From positions 1 to 21,212 of the forward strand of contig JBELLU010000032.1 in assembly GCA_042096455.1 (NCBI GenBank): a stretch of 21,212 nt of DNA. Reading direction: 5' to 3'. This document shows positions 8,270 to 15,952 of the stretch, piece after piece. Both the position numbers and the translations under genes were made by a program. Origin of the DNA: UBA7445 sp042096455 (GTDB lineage Bacteria > Verrucomicrobiota > Verrucomicrobiia > Opitutales > Coraliomargaritaceae). The notes beneath the pieces were generated by a model. The model saw nothing but the letters and a program-made list of their open reading frames with translations. It did not search any database and was not told the origin of the DNA. Positions within the stretch are counted from its first letter, which is position 1. Every line of letters begins with the position of its first letter.

Positions 8270-8887
8270 ATGCCACAAACCCGCTCCCGCTCCCGTACTG
8301 AAAATAAATTCGTCGATGCCGTGGTCGCCCATTTGAGCGAAAAGGGTTGTGACGAACTCGGCGTCAATACCATCGCGAAACGCGCCGGCGCCGACAAGGT
8401 CCTTATCTATCGTTATTTTTCCAGCTTTGAGGGACTCCTCGAAACCGTCGCCCGCGAGATCGAATGGCTCCCGGAGGCCGCCGCCTTCCTCCCCCATTCC
8501 GAACGCGAACCCCTCGATGCCCTCCGGGATATTTTGCAAACGCTGCGGCAGACCTTCGCGGAACGGCCCGCCAGCAAAGCCCTCCTCCACTGGCGCAAAG
8601 CCGTCGATAATCCCCTCACCCAACGCTTTGATTCCGACTGGATCGCGCTCCGGGAGGACATCGCCCGCGGCCTCACTGCCGGACAGAGCTACGACTACGA
8701 TTCCCGGCGCGCCTGGCAAACCGCCCTCTCCCTCGCGGCGCTCCTCCTCGAAGCCGAACTCGGCGGCGAAGCCTTCAATACCGACGGCCTCGAACGTGCC
8801 GCTGCCGGACTCCAAAGCACCACCGCTGCCGCAACGGAAACCGTTGAAGCTGGCGAATCGGAAAGCCTCCCCACCAACCTCCTTTAG
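8270..8887 (+). CDS. TetR/AcrR-family transcriptional regulator
   Basis: The 205-residue product has an N-terminal helix-turn-helix at about residues 15-60. The segment GVNTIAKRAGADKVLIYRYF (31-50) closely follows the TetR recognition-helix pattern, with the Y-R/H-Y-F end. The remainder is helical and would be the ligand-binding and dimerisation domain; it diverges too much to predict a ligand. TetR proteins usually repress a neighbouring gene until an inducer binds. The candidates here are its own cluster, or the metal ATPase and lysS cluster facing it, but no clear operator is seen. Its stop codon overlaps the lysS stop by 3 bases on the opposite strand, leaving no room for a terminator between them. 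Confidence 0.9.
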   Translation: MPQTRSRSRTENKFVDAVVAHLSEKGCDELGVNTIAKRAGADKVLIYRYFSSFEGLLETVAREIEWLPEAAAFLPHSEREPLDALRDILQTLRQTFAERPASKALLHWRKAVDNPLTQRFDSDWIALREDIARGLTAGQSYDYDSRRAWQTALSLAALLLEAELGGEAFNTDGLERAAAGLQSTTAAATETVEAGESESLPTNLL

Positions 8888-10401
8888 GATTCCGCCTCGG
8901 GGCCGGACTCCCCGGCACCCTGTTTCAAGGGACGCAGGCTCGGGAAAAGAATCGTGTCCCGAATACTTTCTGCACCGGTCAGGAGAATCACAAGGCGGTC
9001 GATCCCGAGCCCCATTCCCCCCGCGGGCGGCATGCCGTGTTCCAGCGCGGTGATGAAATCCATATCCATGTCCTGCACTTCCTCGCCCACTTGTTCGAGG
9101 AACATCTGCTTTTGAATAACGGGGTCGTTTTGTTCGGAGTAAGCCGGTGCGATTTCCTGCCCGTTGATGCACAACTCAAAGACGTCAATCGTGCTGGGGT
9201 CATCCTCCGTGATCTTGGCGAGCGGACACAACTCCCGCGGTATGTGCGTCACAAAGGTGGGCTGAATCAAGGTCGGCTCAATGAGTTTTTCAAAGACATT
9301 GTTGGTGATTTCGTAATCCTCCAATACTCCGTCCACTTCAATTTCCATGGCACGGGCTTTTTCGAGTTTCACCTCGCGGCTGTGGCTGAACCAGTCGGGA
9401 TCCCCGGTCGCCTCCACGATCAAATCCTTATACTTCGCCTCGCGCCATTCACCGGCGAGGTTGATCACGGTGCCGTCGGGGCGCGGAATCTCCAAGCTCC
9501 CAATCACGCTTTGTGCAACGTGCTGGATCAAGCCCTGCGTGAGGGTCATCATGCCGCGAAAATCCGTGTATGCCTCGTAGAGTTCGAGCATCGTGAACTC
9601 GGGGTTGTGCCGGCGCGACAAGCCTTCATTGCGGAAGACCCGCCCGATTTCAAAAACCCGTTCCTCGCCGCCCACCAGGAGTCGTTTCAAATACAGCTCC
9701 AGCGCAATGCGCATATAAAAGGTGCAATCGAGCGCGTTAAAATGCGTCTCAAAGGGCCGCGCCGCTGCGCCGCCCGCCACGCCTTGCAGGACCGGCGTTT
9801 CCACCTCCGTGAAATCGCGCTCCCAAAGGTATTCCCGCATCGCCTTGATGATGCCGGCACGTTGCCTGAAGCGTTGCCGCGAGTCGGGGTTTACGATCAA
9901 ATCGAGATAACGCTGGCGGTAAATTTTCTCGTCGTCTGAAAGCCCCGCCCATTTTTCCGGCAAGGGTCGCAGCGCCTTGGAGACCAGCGTGTAGGCGGTC
10001 GCCCGCACCGTGATTTCCCCGGTCTTGGTTTTGAAGAGCCGACCCTCCACCCCGATGATGTCCCCGAGGTCGAGCTTCTTGAAATAGGTGTTGTATTCCC
10101 CTTCCGGCAATTCATCACGCGTCACGTAGGCTTGAATCTGCCCGGCGCGATCCTGAATCTTGATAAAACTGGCTTTGCCCATCACGCGGAAAACAACGAT
10201 GCGGCCCGCTACTTTCACGAGGGGTTGCTCGGCATCGTCCGCGCCTTCCTGATAGGCAGCGAGCGCCGCCTCGGTGGTGTGGCTCTGTTCGCAGTTCGCC
10301 GCAAAGGGATTGCGCCCCTCCGACTGCAACTGCTCCAGCTTCTGCATCCGCACTGCGAAAAGATCGTGCGTGCCTTCGTGTTGGTTATTCTCCTGTGTCA
10401 T
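8884..10401 (-). CDS. lysS: Lysyl-tRNA synthetase, class II
   Basis: Charges tRNA-Lys with lysine. The 505-residue protein matches the usual bacterial length. It has an N-terminal OB-fold for anticodon binding (about residues 62-145), then the class II catalytic core. Motif 1 is around ETPVLQ (201-206) with GGAAARPFETH (210-220). Motif 2 is FRNEGLSRRHNPEFT (256-270), and motif 3 is GMGLGIDRLVIL (462-473). RYLDLIVN at 164-171 is also typical. The start is the ATG at 10401-10399; an upstream in-frame start would add 21 residues unlike the family. The lysine-site segment reads NGQEIAPAYSEQND, a slight variant of the common NGxEIANGxSExND. It is downstream of the metal ATPase gene, 67 bases apart on the same strand. 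The gap shows no T-box or terminator. Confidence 0.97.
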   Translation of the reverse strand: MTQENNQHEGTHDLFAVRMQKLEQLQSEGRNPFAANCEQSHTTEAALAAYQEGADDAEQPLVKVAGRIVVFRVMGKASFIKIQDRAGQIQAYVTRDELPEGEYNTYFKKLDLGDIIGVEGRLFKTKTGEITVRATAYTLVSKALRPLPEKWAGLSDDEKIYRQRYLDLIVNPDSRQRFRQRAGIIKAMREYLWERDFTEVETPVLQGVAGGAAARPFETHFNALDCTFYMRIALELYLKRLLVGGEERVFEIGRVFRNEGLSRRHNPEFTMLELYEAYTDFRGMMTLTQGLIQHVAQSVIGSLEIPRPDGTVINLAGEWREAKYKDLIVEATGDPDWFSHSREVKLEKARAMEIEVDGVLEDYEITNNVFEKLIEPTLIQPTFVTHIPRELCPLAKITEDDPSTIDVFELCINGQEIAPAYSEQNDPVIQKQMFLEQVGEEVQDMDMDFITALEHGMPPAGGMGLGIDRLVILLTGAESIRDTILFPSLRPLKQGAGESGPEAES

Positions 10402-10468
10402 GTATTCACAAAGGTCTTTGCCGCAGAGGCGCGGAATGGCAAACGCAAAAAGTCTGCCCGCCACCGCA
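10402..10468 (-). promoter_or_regulatory. Short spacer upstream of lysS, with a near-palindrome
   Basis: This 67-base spacer separates the ATPase stop from the lysS start. CAAAGGTCTTTG at 10409-10420 has 5-base inverted arms around a 2-base centre. Next to it CCGCAGAGGCGCGG (10421-10434) has CCGC/GCGG ends and resembles the start of the degenerate CGCAGAG-type repeats found between genes in several phyla. No T-box or strong promoter is visible, so the content is uncertain. Confidence 0.2.
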
Positions 10469-12454
10469 TCACTGCCCGGACTTCAGAAACAACAGCCTTA
10501 AACTGTTCAGGCACACCACCGCGGAACTGCCCTCATGCGCCACCACCCCCACGCTCAGCGGAATCCATCCAAGCACCGCTGCGAGGGTCATCAACAAAAC
10601 CGTCCCCAGCGCAATCGTCACATTCTGCCGAATCACGGAACTGGCGCGCTCACTCAGGTAACGCGCCGCCAAAAAATTATCGATGCGGTCGCGCATCAAA
10701 ACCACCTCGCTCTGTTCGAGGGCGGCATCACTCCCGCGCATCCCCATCGCCACCGAGACATACGCCGCCGCCAAACTCGGCGCGTCATTCACCCCGTCCC
10801 CCAGCATCGCGACTTTGTATCCTTTATCTGAATACGAGGCGACCAACGCCACTTTGTCCTCGGGTTTTAATTCGGCCTGAACTTCCTCGATTCCGAGCTT
10901 CGCACCCACCGCTTCCGCGGTCTCCCGACGATCCCCGGTCAACATCACGGTGCGAATTCCCAAATCCCGCAAACGTTCCAATATCCCCCGCGATTCATCC
11001 CGGACCGTGTCACGCAATAAAATCCGCGCCACCAAATCGCCCCGGCAAATCCAATTCTCCACAAATTCCGCGGGTGGTTCCGAAACTTCCCGCACCCGCG
11101 CCGCCATCGGTCCCTCCAGTAATAATTCCCGCCGCCCGAGCACACAGAGCGCCTCGCCGTCCCGGCCCTCGACCCCCAGCCCGCTCATCGCTCGAAAACC
11201 CTCAATCGCCTGTGCGCTCAAACCCTGCTCCTTCCCGTAGCGTTGAATCGCCCGCCCGATCGGGTGCGAACCCTGCGATTCCAATGAATACGCCAACTCC
11301 GCCGCTTCCCGTTCCCGGCCCGCCGGAAAACTCTCAATCCGTTCCACCGACATCTCACCCGTCGTCAGCGTCCCGGTCTTGTCAAAACAGACCAGATCGA
11401 CCTCCACCAATTTTTCAATCGCAACCCCGCCCCGGAAGAGGATCCCGTGTCGCGCCCCCCACGCAATCGATGCCAGGATCGCAGACGGAATCGAAAGCAC
11501 CAGCGCGCAGGGACTCGCCACCACCAGCAAGGTCATGGCGCGGTAAAACGCCGACCGCATCCCCACCGTATTTTCAAAGGCGGGAATCCCAAATCCCAAC
11601 CACCATACAAAAAACATCAGACTCGTCACCACCAGCACCAGCAGGGTGTAACCCGTCCCAAAGCGATCGGTGAAGCGCTGACTGGAAGCCTTCAAATGCT
11701 GCGCCTTGTGGATCAAATGAATCACTTTTTGCAGGGCACTCTCATCGACCCGCCGCACCACCTTTGCCTCCACCGTTCCCCATAAATTCAAAGTGCCACT
11801 GTAAACCGCATCGCCCGCCGCCTTCGAAACCGGATTCGCCTCCCCCGTCAAAGTCGATTCGTCCACTGCGCTTTGCCCCGTGAGGACTTCGGCATCCACC
11901 GGAAAAACCGACCCGGGCTTCACTTGAATGACCGACCCGGGTTCCACCGACTCGACCGGTATTTCCGTAAAATTACCGGCGGCATCCCGAACCCATGCCA
12001 CCTTCGGCGCGTCCTTGAACAAGCTGTCAATTTCCTTGCGGGTACGATCCGAGGCAAAGGCCTCCAAGGCGCCCGAAAGCGAAAAAAGAAACAGCAAAAG
12101 GACGCCCTCACTCCACGCTCCTATCGAGGCCGCCCCCAACGCGACCGCCACCATCAAAAAATGAATGTCCAATTCCCCCTTCGGTAAACTCGCCTTCACA
12201 TCCACCAGCGCGTCCCAGCCGCCCGCCAGCATCGCAAGCACATACAACGCCACCACCCAGGTGCCCGGCAAATCGCCCTGCGCCTCCAGCAACCACGCCA
12301 CCAGACCCAGCAGACCACAGATCAACGCCAAAGACCCGAGGACTCGCCAGTCCTCCGTCGCATGGCTGTGGGTATGCACCTTGCGTCCCTGCAAAAAGTT
12401 CAAGAACCGCTCCTTCCAAGAGCCCGCGCTATCTTGTTCCGTATAAACGCTCAT
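10469..12454 (-). CDS. P1B-4-type heavy-metal-transporting ATPase
   Basis: The 661-residue protein pumps metal ions across the inner membrane using ATP. The P-type hallmarks are complete: TGEA at 203-206 (actuator), SPC at 314-316 in the metal-binding helix, DKTGT at 358-362 with phosphorylated D358, HP at 397-398, TGDRRETA at 506-513, and GDGVNDAP at 552-559. The SPC motif together with HEGSS at 640-644 in the last helix is the P1B-4 combination, a subgroup linked to Co2+, Fe2+, Zn2+ and sometimes Ni2+. There is no N-terminal HMA domain; a short His cluster, HTHSH at 27-31, may stand in for it. The metal is not determined. No metal-sensing regulator gene adjoins it. The ATG at 12454-12452 faces the divergent helicase gene. 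Confidence 0.92.
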   Translation of the reverse strand: MSVYTEQDSAGSWKERFLNFLQGRKVHTHSHATEDWRVLGSLALICGLLGLVAWLLEAQGDLPGTWVVALYVLAMLAGGWDALVDVKASLPKGELDIHFLMVAVALGAASIGAWSEGVLLLFLFSLSGALEAFASDRTRKEIDSLFKDAPKVAWVRDAAGNFTEIPVESVEPGSVIQVKPGSVFPVDAEVLTGQSAVDESTLTGEANPVSKAAGDAVYSGTLNLWGTVEAKVVRRVDESALQKVIHLIHKAQHLKASSQRFTDRFGTGYTLLVLVVTSLMFFVWWLGFGIPAFENTVGMRSAFYRAMTLLVVASPCALVLSIPSAILASIAWGARHGILFRGGVAIEKLVEVDLVCFDKTGTLTTGEMSVERIESFPAGREREAAELAYSLESQGSHPIGRAIQRYGKEQGLSAQAIEGFRAMSGLGVEGRDGEALCVLGRRELLLEGPMAARVREVSEPPAEFVENWICRGDLVARILLRDTVRDESRGILERLRDLGIRTVMLTGDRRETAEAVGAKLGIEEVQAELKPEDKVALVASYSDKGYKVAMLGDGVNDAPSLAAAYVSVAMGMRGSDAALEQSEVVLMRDRIDNFLAARYLSERASSVIRQNVTIALGTVLLMTLAAVLGWIPLSVGVVAHEGSSAVVCLNSLRLLFLKSGQ

Positions 12455-12559
12455 CTTGTCTGATTACTGTATCTTTACGCGCCCAAACCCCAAGGCTGAA
12501 ATAAAAAGAATTCCCTCTGCGCTTTCCAAAGCCCGCATTTAGTGTTCCTCTGTATAGCT
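12455..12559. promoter_or_regulatory. Divergent promoter region between metal ATPase and DinG-like helicase
   Basis: The 105 bases between the two divergent starts must hold promoters for both directions, because nothing else lies upstream of either gene. It is more A/T-rich than the flanking genes, for example AAATAAAAAGAATT around 12500-12513. No convincing -35/-10 pair, inverted repeat or metal-sensor operator was found. The lack of a strong Shine-Dalgarno before either gene agrees with the rest of the window. Confidence 0.4.
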
Positions 12560-14638
12560 ATGATCGGACTCATCGAAAACAGCGGCAGCGCCCCCGTGGC
12601 GGGTTACCTCATGCCGCTCGTCGAGGCCATCTTCAAGGAAGGCGGCCACCTCCAGACCGTGCTTCAACTCGATCATCGACCCCAACAATGCGCCATGGCG
12701 CTCGCGGTGGCCGATTCCCTCGAGTCGGGCAAACCCCTCCTCTTCGAAGCGGGCACCGGAGTCGGCAAAAGCCTCGCCTACCTCATTCCGGGCCTCATCC
12801 ACGCCGTCAGCACCGAGCGCCCCTGCGTCATTTCCAGCCATACCATCTCCCTCCAGGAACAAATCCGTAGCAAGGATCTCAAAATCTGCCGCGAACTTTT
12901 CAAGGCGGTCCCGAAACTCAAACCCTACGCTTCATTCAAAACCGCCCTCATGGTCGGGCGCGGCAATTATTGTTGCACCACCCGTCTCAAAAATGCCCTC
13001 AAGGACGCCCAGAGCGGACAGGCCGACCTGTTCCCGAACGACGAAAAAAACGACCTCATCCGCCTCGCGAAATGGTCTGCCGAAAGCGGCAACGGGGTCC
13101 TGCAGGAACTTTCGCCCCCGCCCCTCCCGAACGTCTGGGACGCCGTCAATGCCGACAGTTCGACCTGTTCCCGCAAAAACTGCGACCCCGCCGCCTGTTT
13201 CTACCAGCGCGCCCGCCAACAGGTCCAAGAGGCGAACTGCGTCATCGTAAACCACAGCCTCCTCTTCGCCCTCATCAACGCCGGCATGCCACCGGGCGGC
13301 GAACAACCCGGCATCCTCCTGCCGGACGATTTTGTCATCCTCGACGAAGCCCACCGCATCCCCGCCATCGCCACCGATCACTTCGGCATCCATCTAAGCA
13401 ACTACGCCGTCGATCGCGCCCTCAAACGTCTCTACAATCCCCGCAACAATCGCGGCGCCCTCAAAAAAGAAGGCGATTATTACGACTTCATCGCGATTGA
13501 GGAAGCCCTCGCCGCCAACCACGAATTCTTCAGCTACCTGCACGATACCTTCCTTACCAAGGATCCCATTCGCCGCATCCACGAACCGGAATTTTGCGAG
13601 AACATCCTGAGCGGCCCCCTCAAAGCGGTCACCGAACGCCTCGCCGCCCGCATTCAAAAAACCGACGACGAACGCCAACAGGACGAACTCCGCGACCACC
13701 GTAAACGCCTCCTCGGGTATTGCGATGCGGTCAGCGGATTCATCGCGCTTGCCGAAGAAGGCCATGTCCATTGGCTCGAACGCAGCGGGAAGAAAGGGCA
13801 AATCGTCTCCCTGCGCAGCGCCCCCCTCGACGTCGCGCCCGCCCTGCGCGAGACCCTCTTCAGCCGCCACACCGCCGCGGTCCTAACCAGCGCCACCCTT
13901 TCAGACGGAAACCATCTCGACCGTTTTCAAAGCAAAGTCGGCGCGGAAGCCGCCGAGGCGCAAATGGAATCCTCCCCCTTTGATTACCCCAACCACACCC
14001 GCCTCTTGATCGCGAAAGACGCGCCCCTGCCGCAACCCGGCGCCGGTCGCCTCGACCTCGATTACCTCGCCAATATGATCGCTTGGTGCAGCCGTCGCGT
14101 TGCGGGCGGTACCCTCGTCCTTTTCACCAGTCATCTCGACCTTCGCAAGGTCCGCGAACGCAACACCGATTTCTTTAAAAGAATCAACCGCCCCCTTTTC
14201 GCGCAGGGCCTCGACCACGGACGCTCGGAACTCACCCGCCGCTTTGCCGAAGCAGGCAACGGCGTCCTCTTCGGCACCGATAGTTTCTGGACGGGGGTCG
14301 ACGTCCCCGGCCCCGCCCTCTCCCAAGTCATCATTACCCGCCTCCCCTTTGAACACCCCGGCCATCCCGTCAGCGAGGCGCGCAGCGAACATTGCCGCAT
14401 GCAGGGCGGCAACCCCTTTGCCGATATCGCCATCCCCGATGCAGTGGTGCGGTTCCGTCAGGGCGTCGGGCGACTCATCCGCCGCGAGAGCGACCGGGGT
14501 AACATCGTGGTCCTCGATTCCCGCATCCTCACCAAACCCTACGGTCGGCATTTCCTCGAGGCCCTCCCGATGCGGAACTACGAACGCTTCAGCCTTCAAA
14601 ATCGCGAAGCGGTCTTTGACGAATCCGCTTTTACCTAA
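12560..14638 (+). CDS. DinG/XPD-type iron-sulfur DNA helicase
   Basis: The 692-residue superfamily 2 helicase probably unwinds DNA 5'-3' and acts in repair or in resolving R-loops and replication blocks, as DinG and YoaA do. Walker A is AGTGVGKS at 64-71, DEAH is at 262-265, and SATLS at 444-448. Motif V is GTDSFWTGVDVPG at 572-584 and motif VI is RQGVGRLIRR at 633-642. C138 or C139 plus C203, C208 and C213 fit the [4Fe-4S] site between Walker A and DEAH. No nuclease domain is fused, unlike the helicase at 1222-3576. A GTG at 12542 would add six residues; the ATG at 12560 is preferred because the extra residues add nothing recognisable. The TPR gene follows after 34 bases, perhaps cotranscribed. 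Confidence 0.92.
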   Translation: MIGLIENSGSAPVAGYLMPLVEAIFKEGGHLQTVLQLDHRPQQCAMALAVADSLESGKPLLFEAGTGVGKSLAYLIPGLIHAVSTERPCVISSHTISLQEQIRSKDLKICRELFKAVPKLKPYASFKTALMVGRGNYCCTTRLKNALKDAQSGQADLFPNDEKNDLIRLAKWSAESGNGVLQELSPPPLPNVWDAVNADSSTCSRKNCDPAACFYQRARQQVQEANCVIVNHSLLFALINAGMPPGGEQPGILLPDDFVILDEAHRIPAIATDHFGIHLSNYAVDRALKRLYNPRNNRGALKKEGDYYDFIAIEEALAANHEFFSYLHDTFLTKDPIRRIHEPEFCENILSGPLKAVTERLAARIQKTDDERQQDELRDHRKRLLGYCDAVSGFIALAEEGHVHWLERSGKKGQIVSLRSAPLDVAPALRETLFSRHTAAVLTSATLSDGNHLDRFQSKVGAEAAEAQMESSPFDYPNHTRLLIAKDAPLPQPGAGRLDLDYLANMIAWCSRRVAGGTLVLFTSHLDLRKVRERNTDFFKRINRPLFAQGLDHGRSELTRRFAEAGNGVLFGTDSFWTGVDVPGPALSQVIITRLPFEHPGHPVSEARSEHCRMQGGNPFADIAIPDAVVRFRQGVGRLIRRESDRGNIVVLDSRILTKPYGRHFLEALPMRNYERFSLQNREAVFDESAFT

Positions 14639-14672
14639 AGCTTCCTTCCTTTAAAACCCGCACCCGATTCCA

Positions 14673-14981
14673 ATGAAAAAATCCGAACTTTTTATACCGA
14701 AGGTCGAAGCCCAGCCCGACAATATGCTCTTCCGCTTCAGCCTCGCCCAAGCCCTCACCGAAGAAGGCGATGCCCTCGCCGCCATTCCCCACCTCGAACG
14801 CTGCGTGCAATCCCGTGACGATTGGATGCTCCCCCGCATCCTCCTCGGCAAAGCCCTCCTTCAGGACGGACAAGCCGCCACCGCCAAACCGATCCTCGAA
14901 ACCGCCCTCCAACTCGCCATCGCGCAGAACCACCGCGAACCCGCCGCCGAGCTACAACAACTCCTCGCCGACCTCGCCTGA
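14673..14981 (+). CDS. Small tetratricopeptide-repeat protein
   Basis: The 102-residue product is wholly helical, with about two to three TPR-like helix pairs. LFRFSLAQALTEEGDALAAI (19-38) and LPRILLGKALLQDGQAATA (53-71) have the TPR spacing of small and large residues, and the rest forms a closing helix. No signal peptide or membrane segment is seen, so it should be cytoplasmic. TPRs mediate protein-protein contacts; partners are unknown. The gene starts 34 bases after the DinG-like helicase and may share its transcript. It ends 13 bases from the convergent toxin gene, with no terminator hairpin between. Codon usage matches the neighbouring host genes. Confidence 0.82.
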   Translation: MKKSELFIPKVEAQPDNMLFRFSLAQALTEEGDALAAIPHLERCVQSRDDWMLPRILLGKALLQDGQAATAKPILETALQLAIAQNHREPAAELQQLLADLA

Positions 14982-14994
14982 GGTTCCGCGACCC

Positions 14995-15411
14995 TCACCC
15001 CCGCGGCAGACCCAGCGCTTTCGCCGCCCGCTGCAGTTGCGCATCTGCCGAGTAAAGCGGAACCACAAAACGCTGCGCCAGCTCCAGATAGGCTGCGTCA
15101 AAACCCGATAGCCCGTAATGCATCGCCAGTTCCAGCGTCCTTTGCCGGGCAAACGCATCCGGACTGTCTAGATCGTGAACGGGCAAACGATCAACAAAAG
15201 CGCGAGCGTCTTTGAGACTTGCTTGTTTCAAACGTCCACGACGCTGTGCGGTTTTTATCACATTTATCATCTCGTAATACCAGAGCACCGGCAAAGCTAA
15301 TACAATACTACCCTGATGAATCGATTGCAGTAAAGCCTCCGCTTCCTCGCTATGCTCGTCCGGTAAAATCCAACTTGCACTTACGGAGGCGTCGACCACC
15401 GCCATTTTCAC
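14995..15411 (-). CDS. vapC: PIN-domain ribonuclease toxin, VapC-like
   Basis: The 138-residue PIN-domain protein shows the four expected acidic residues: D7 (VVDAS), E47 (YYEMIN), D105 (GFDAAYLELA) and D123 (YSADAQL). VapC toxins are Mg2+-dependent RNases that block translation by cutting tRNA or rRNA, held inactive by the partner antitoxin. The start is GTG at 15411-15409, overlapping the antitoxin stop (GTGA) once the assembly gap is closed; an ATG at 15405 is the alternative, two codons in. Base composition differs from the host genes: 26 of 60 bases are G/C at 15241-15300, against 41 of 60 at 14881-14940 in the TPR gene. This suggests horizontal acquisition. The target is not predictable. 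Confidence 0.9.
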   Translation of the reverse strand: MKMAVVDASVSASWILPDEHSEEAEALLQSIHQGSIVLALPVLWYYEMINVIKTAQRRGRLKQASLKDARAFVDRLPVHDLDSPDAFARQRTLELAMHYGLSGFDAAYLELAQRFVVPLYSADAQLQRAAKALGLPRG

Positions 15412-15817
15412 CGGCGGCCCTCCTCAATCAGCTCCTTGAGTGTTTCCTTGCCGGGTTTGGCCGAGGCANNNNNNNNNNNNNNNNNNNNNNNNNNNNNNNN
15501 NNNNNNNNNNNNNNNNNNNNNNNNNNNNNNNNNNNNNNNNNNNNNNNNNNNNNNNNNNNNNNNNNNNNGCGGCCCTCCTCAATCAGCTCCTTGAGTGTTT
15601 CCTTGCCGGGTTTGGCCGAGGCACGGATTTTTTGAGCAAGCTCTACCAAATTCTCTTTTTCGGTATCGACGGTGCCCAGACCCGAGCAGAGTAGCGCCAC
15701 GCGCTTGCCGTGCTTTGTGATCCAGATGCGCTGTCCGCGCGAAGCCGCATCCAACAAGGACGATAATTTGTTCTTCGCCTCAAAGGCACCCACTTCTCTT
15801 TCCTGAAAGCTCTTCAT
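15408..15817 (-). CDS. Phd/YefM-type antitoxin, split by an assembly gap
   Basis: Reading from ATG at 15817-15815, the first 82 codons or so are intact: MKSFQEREVGAFEAKNKLSS opens an AbrB-unlike, Phd/YefM-type fold with the 'EAKNKLSSLLDAASRGQRIWI' pattern and KHGKRVALL. Reading straight through the Ns changes frame and gives nonsense. If the repeated 55 bases on either side of the gap are merged, the frame continues to LIEEGRR and a TGA at 15410-15408, giving 84 residues. That TGA shares four bases with the toxin's GTG start. The 84-residue protein neutralises the PIN toxin through its C-terminal part and probably represses its own operon through the N-terminal DNA-binding part. The exact sequence across the gap is inferred. 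Confidence 0.8.
15414..15468. repeat. 55-base copy at left edge of assembly gap
   Basis: These 55 bases are identical to 15569-15623 on the other side of the N run. The exact length and the position at both gap edges mark it as the overlap of two contig ends rather than a biological repeat. 55 is a common k-mer setting in short-read graph assemblers. Confidence 0.92.
15469..15568. other. Assembly gap of 100 Ns
   Basis: Exactly 100 Ns, the conventional filler for a scaffold join of unknown size. With identical 55-base flanks the true gap is probably zero or negative, so coordinates after it are likely about 155 bases too high. Closing it would restore the antitoxin reading frame. Confidence 0.95.
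15569..15623. repeat. 55-base copy at right edge of assembly gap
   Basis: Second identical copy of the sequence at 15414-15468; within it runs the 3' end of the antitoxin gene. It is probably the same DNA counted twice. Confidence 0.92.
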
Positions 15818-15952
15818 TTGTAAAAAACTAGTTAAACTGGCTCAAAATGCGAGCCTCTTTGAAATTCCAAACTGCCCCGCATCTCCCCCGTTGAAAATTC
15901 ATCGCAGTTTTACTTTCAACCTGCCCCGCACTGCTCTAGATTTTTCAACAAT
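15818..15952. promoter_or_regulatory. Divergent promoter/operator region between antitoxin and AddB-like gene
   Basis: This 135-base region is A/T-rich on the antitoxin side and holds several short symmetric elements. AACTAGTT at 15826-15833 is a perfect palindrome 8 bases before the antitoxin start, a plausible site for autoregulation. GGCTC at 15839-15843 and GAGCC at 15851-15855 form an inverted pair. CTGCCCCGCA occurs at 15872-15881 and again at 15921-15930. GTTGAAA at 15890-15896 pairs with TTTCAAC at 15914-15920, and TTTCAAC recurs at 15943-15949. No canonical promoter stands out, and all functional readings are inference. Confidence 0.4.

Noticed and set aside
10402..10464. Upstream extension of lysS by 21 codons
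   Set aside because: The added residues do not resemble the family; MTQENN at 10401 gives the normal start of the protein.
10132..11673. 513-codon + strand frame opposite lysS and the metal ATPase
   Set aside because: Product is Pro/Ser/Arg-rich with no domain, and both - strand genes are unmistakable.
12542..12559. GTG start for the DinG-like helicase
   Set aside because: It adds only six unremarkable residues, and the ATG at 12560 gives a normal-length protein; not excluded.
15428..15817. Antitoxin read straight through the Ns to 15428
   Set aside because: The artificial gap shifts the frame, so the terminal residues after the Ns are nonsense; the merged reading ends at 15408.
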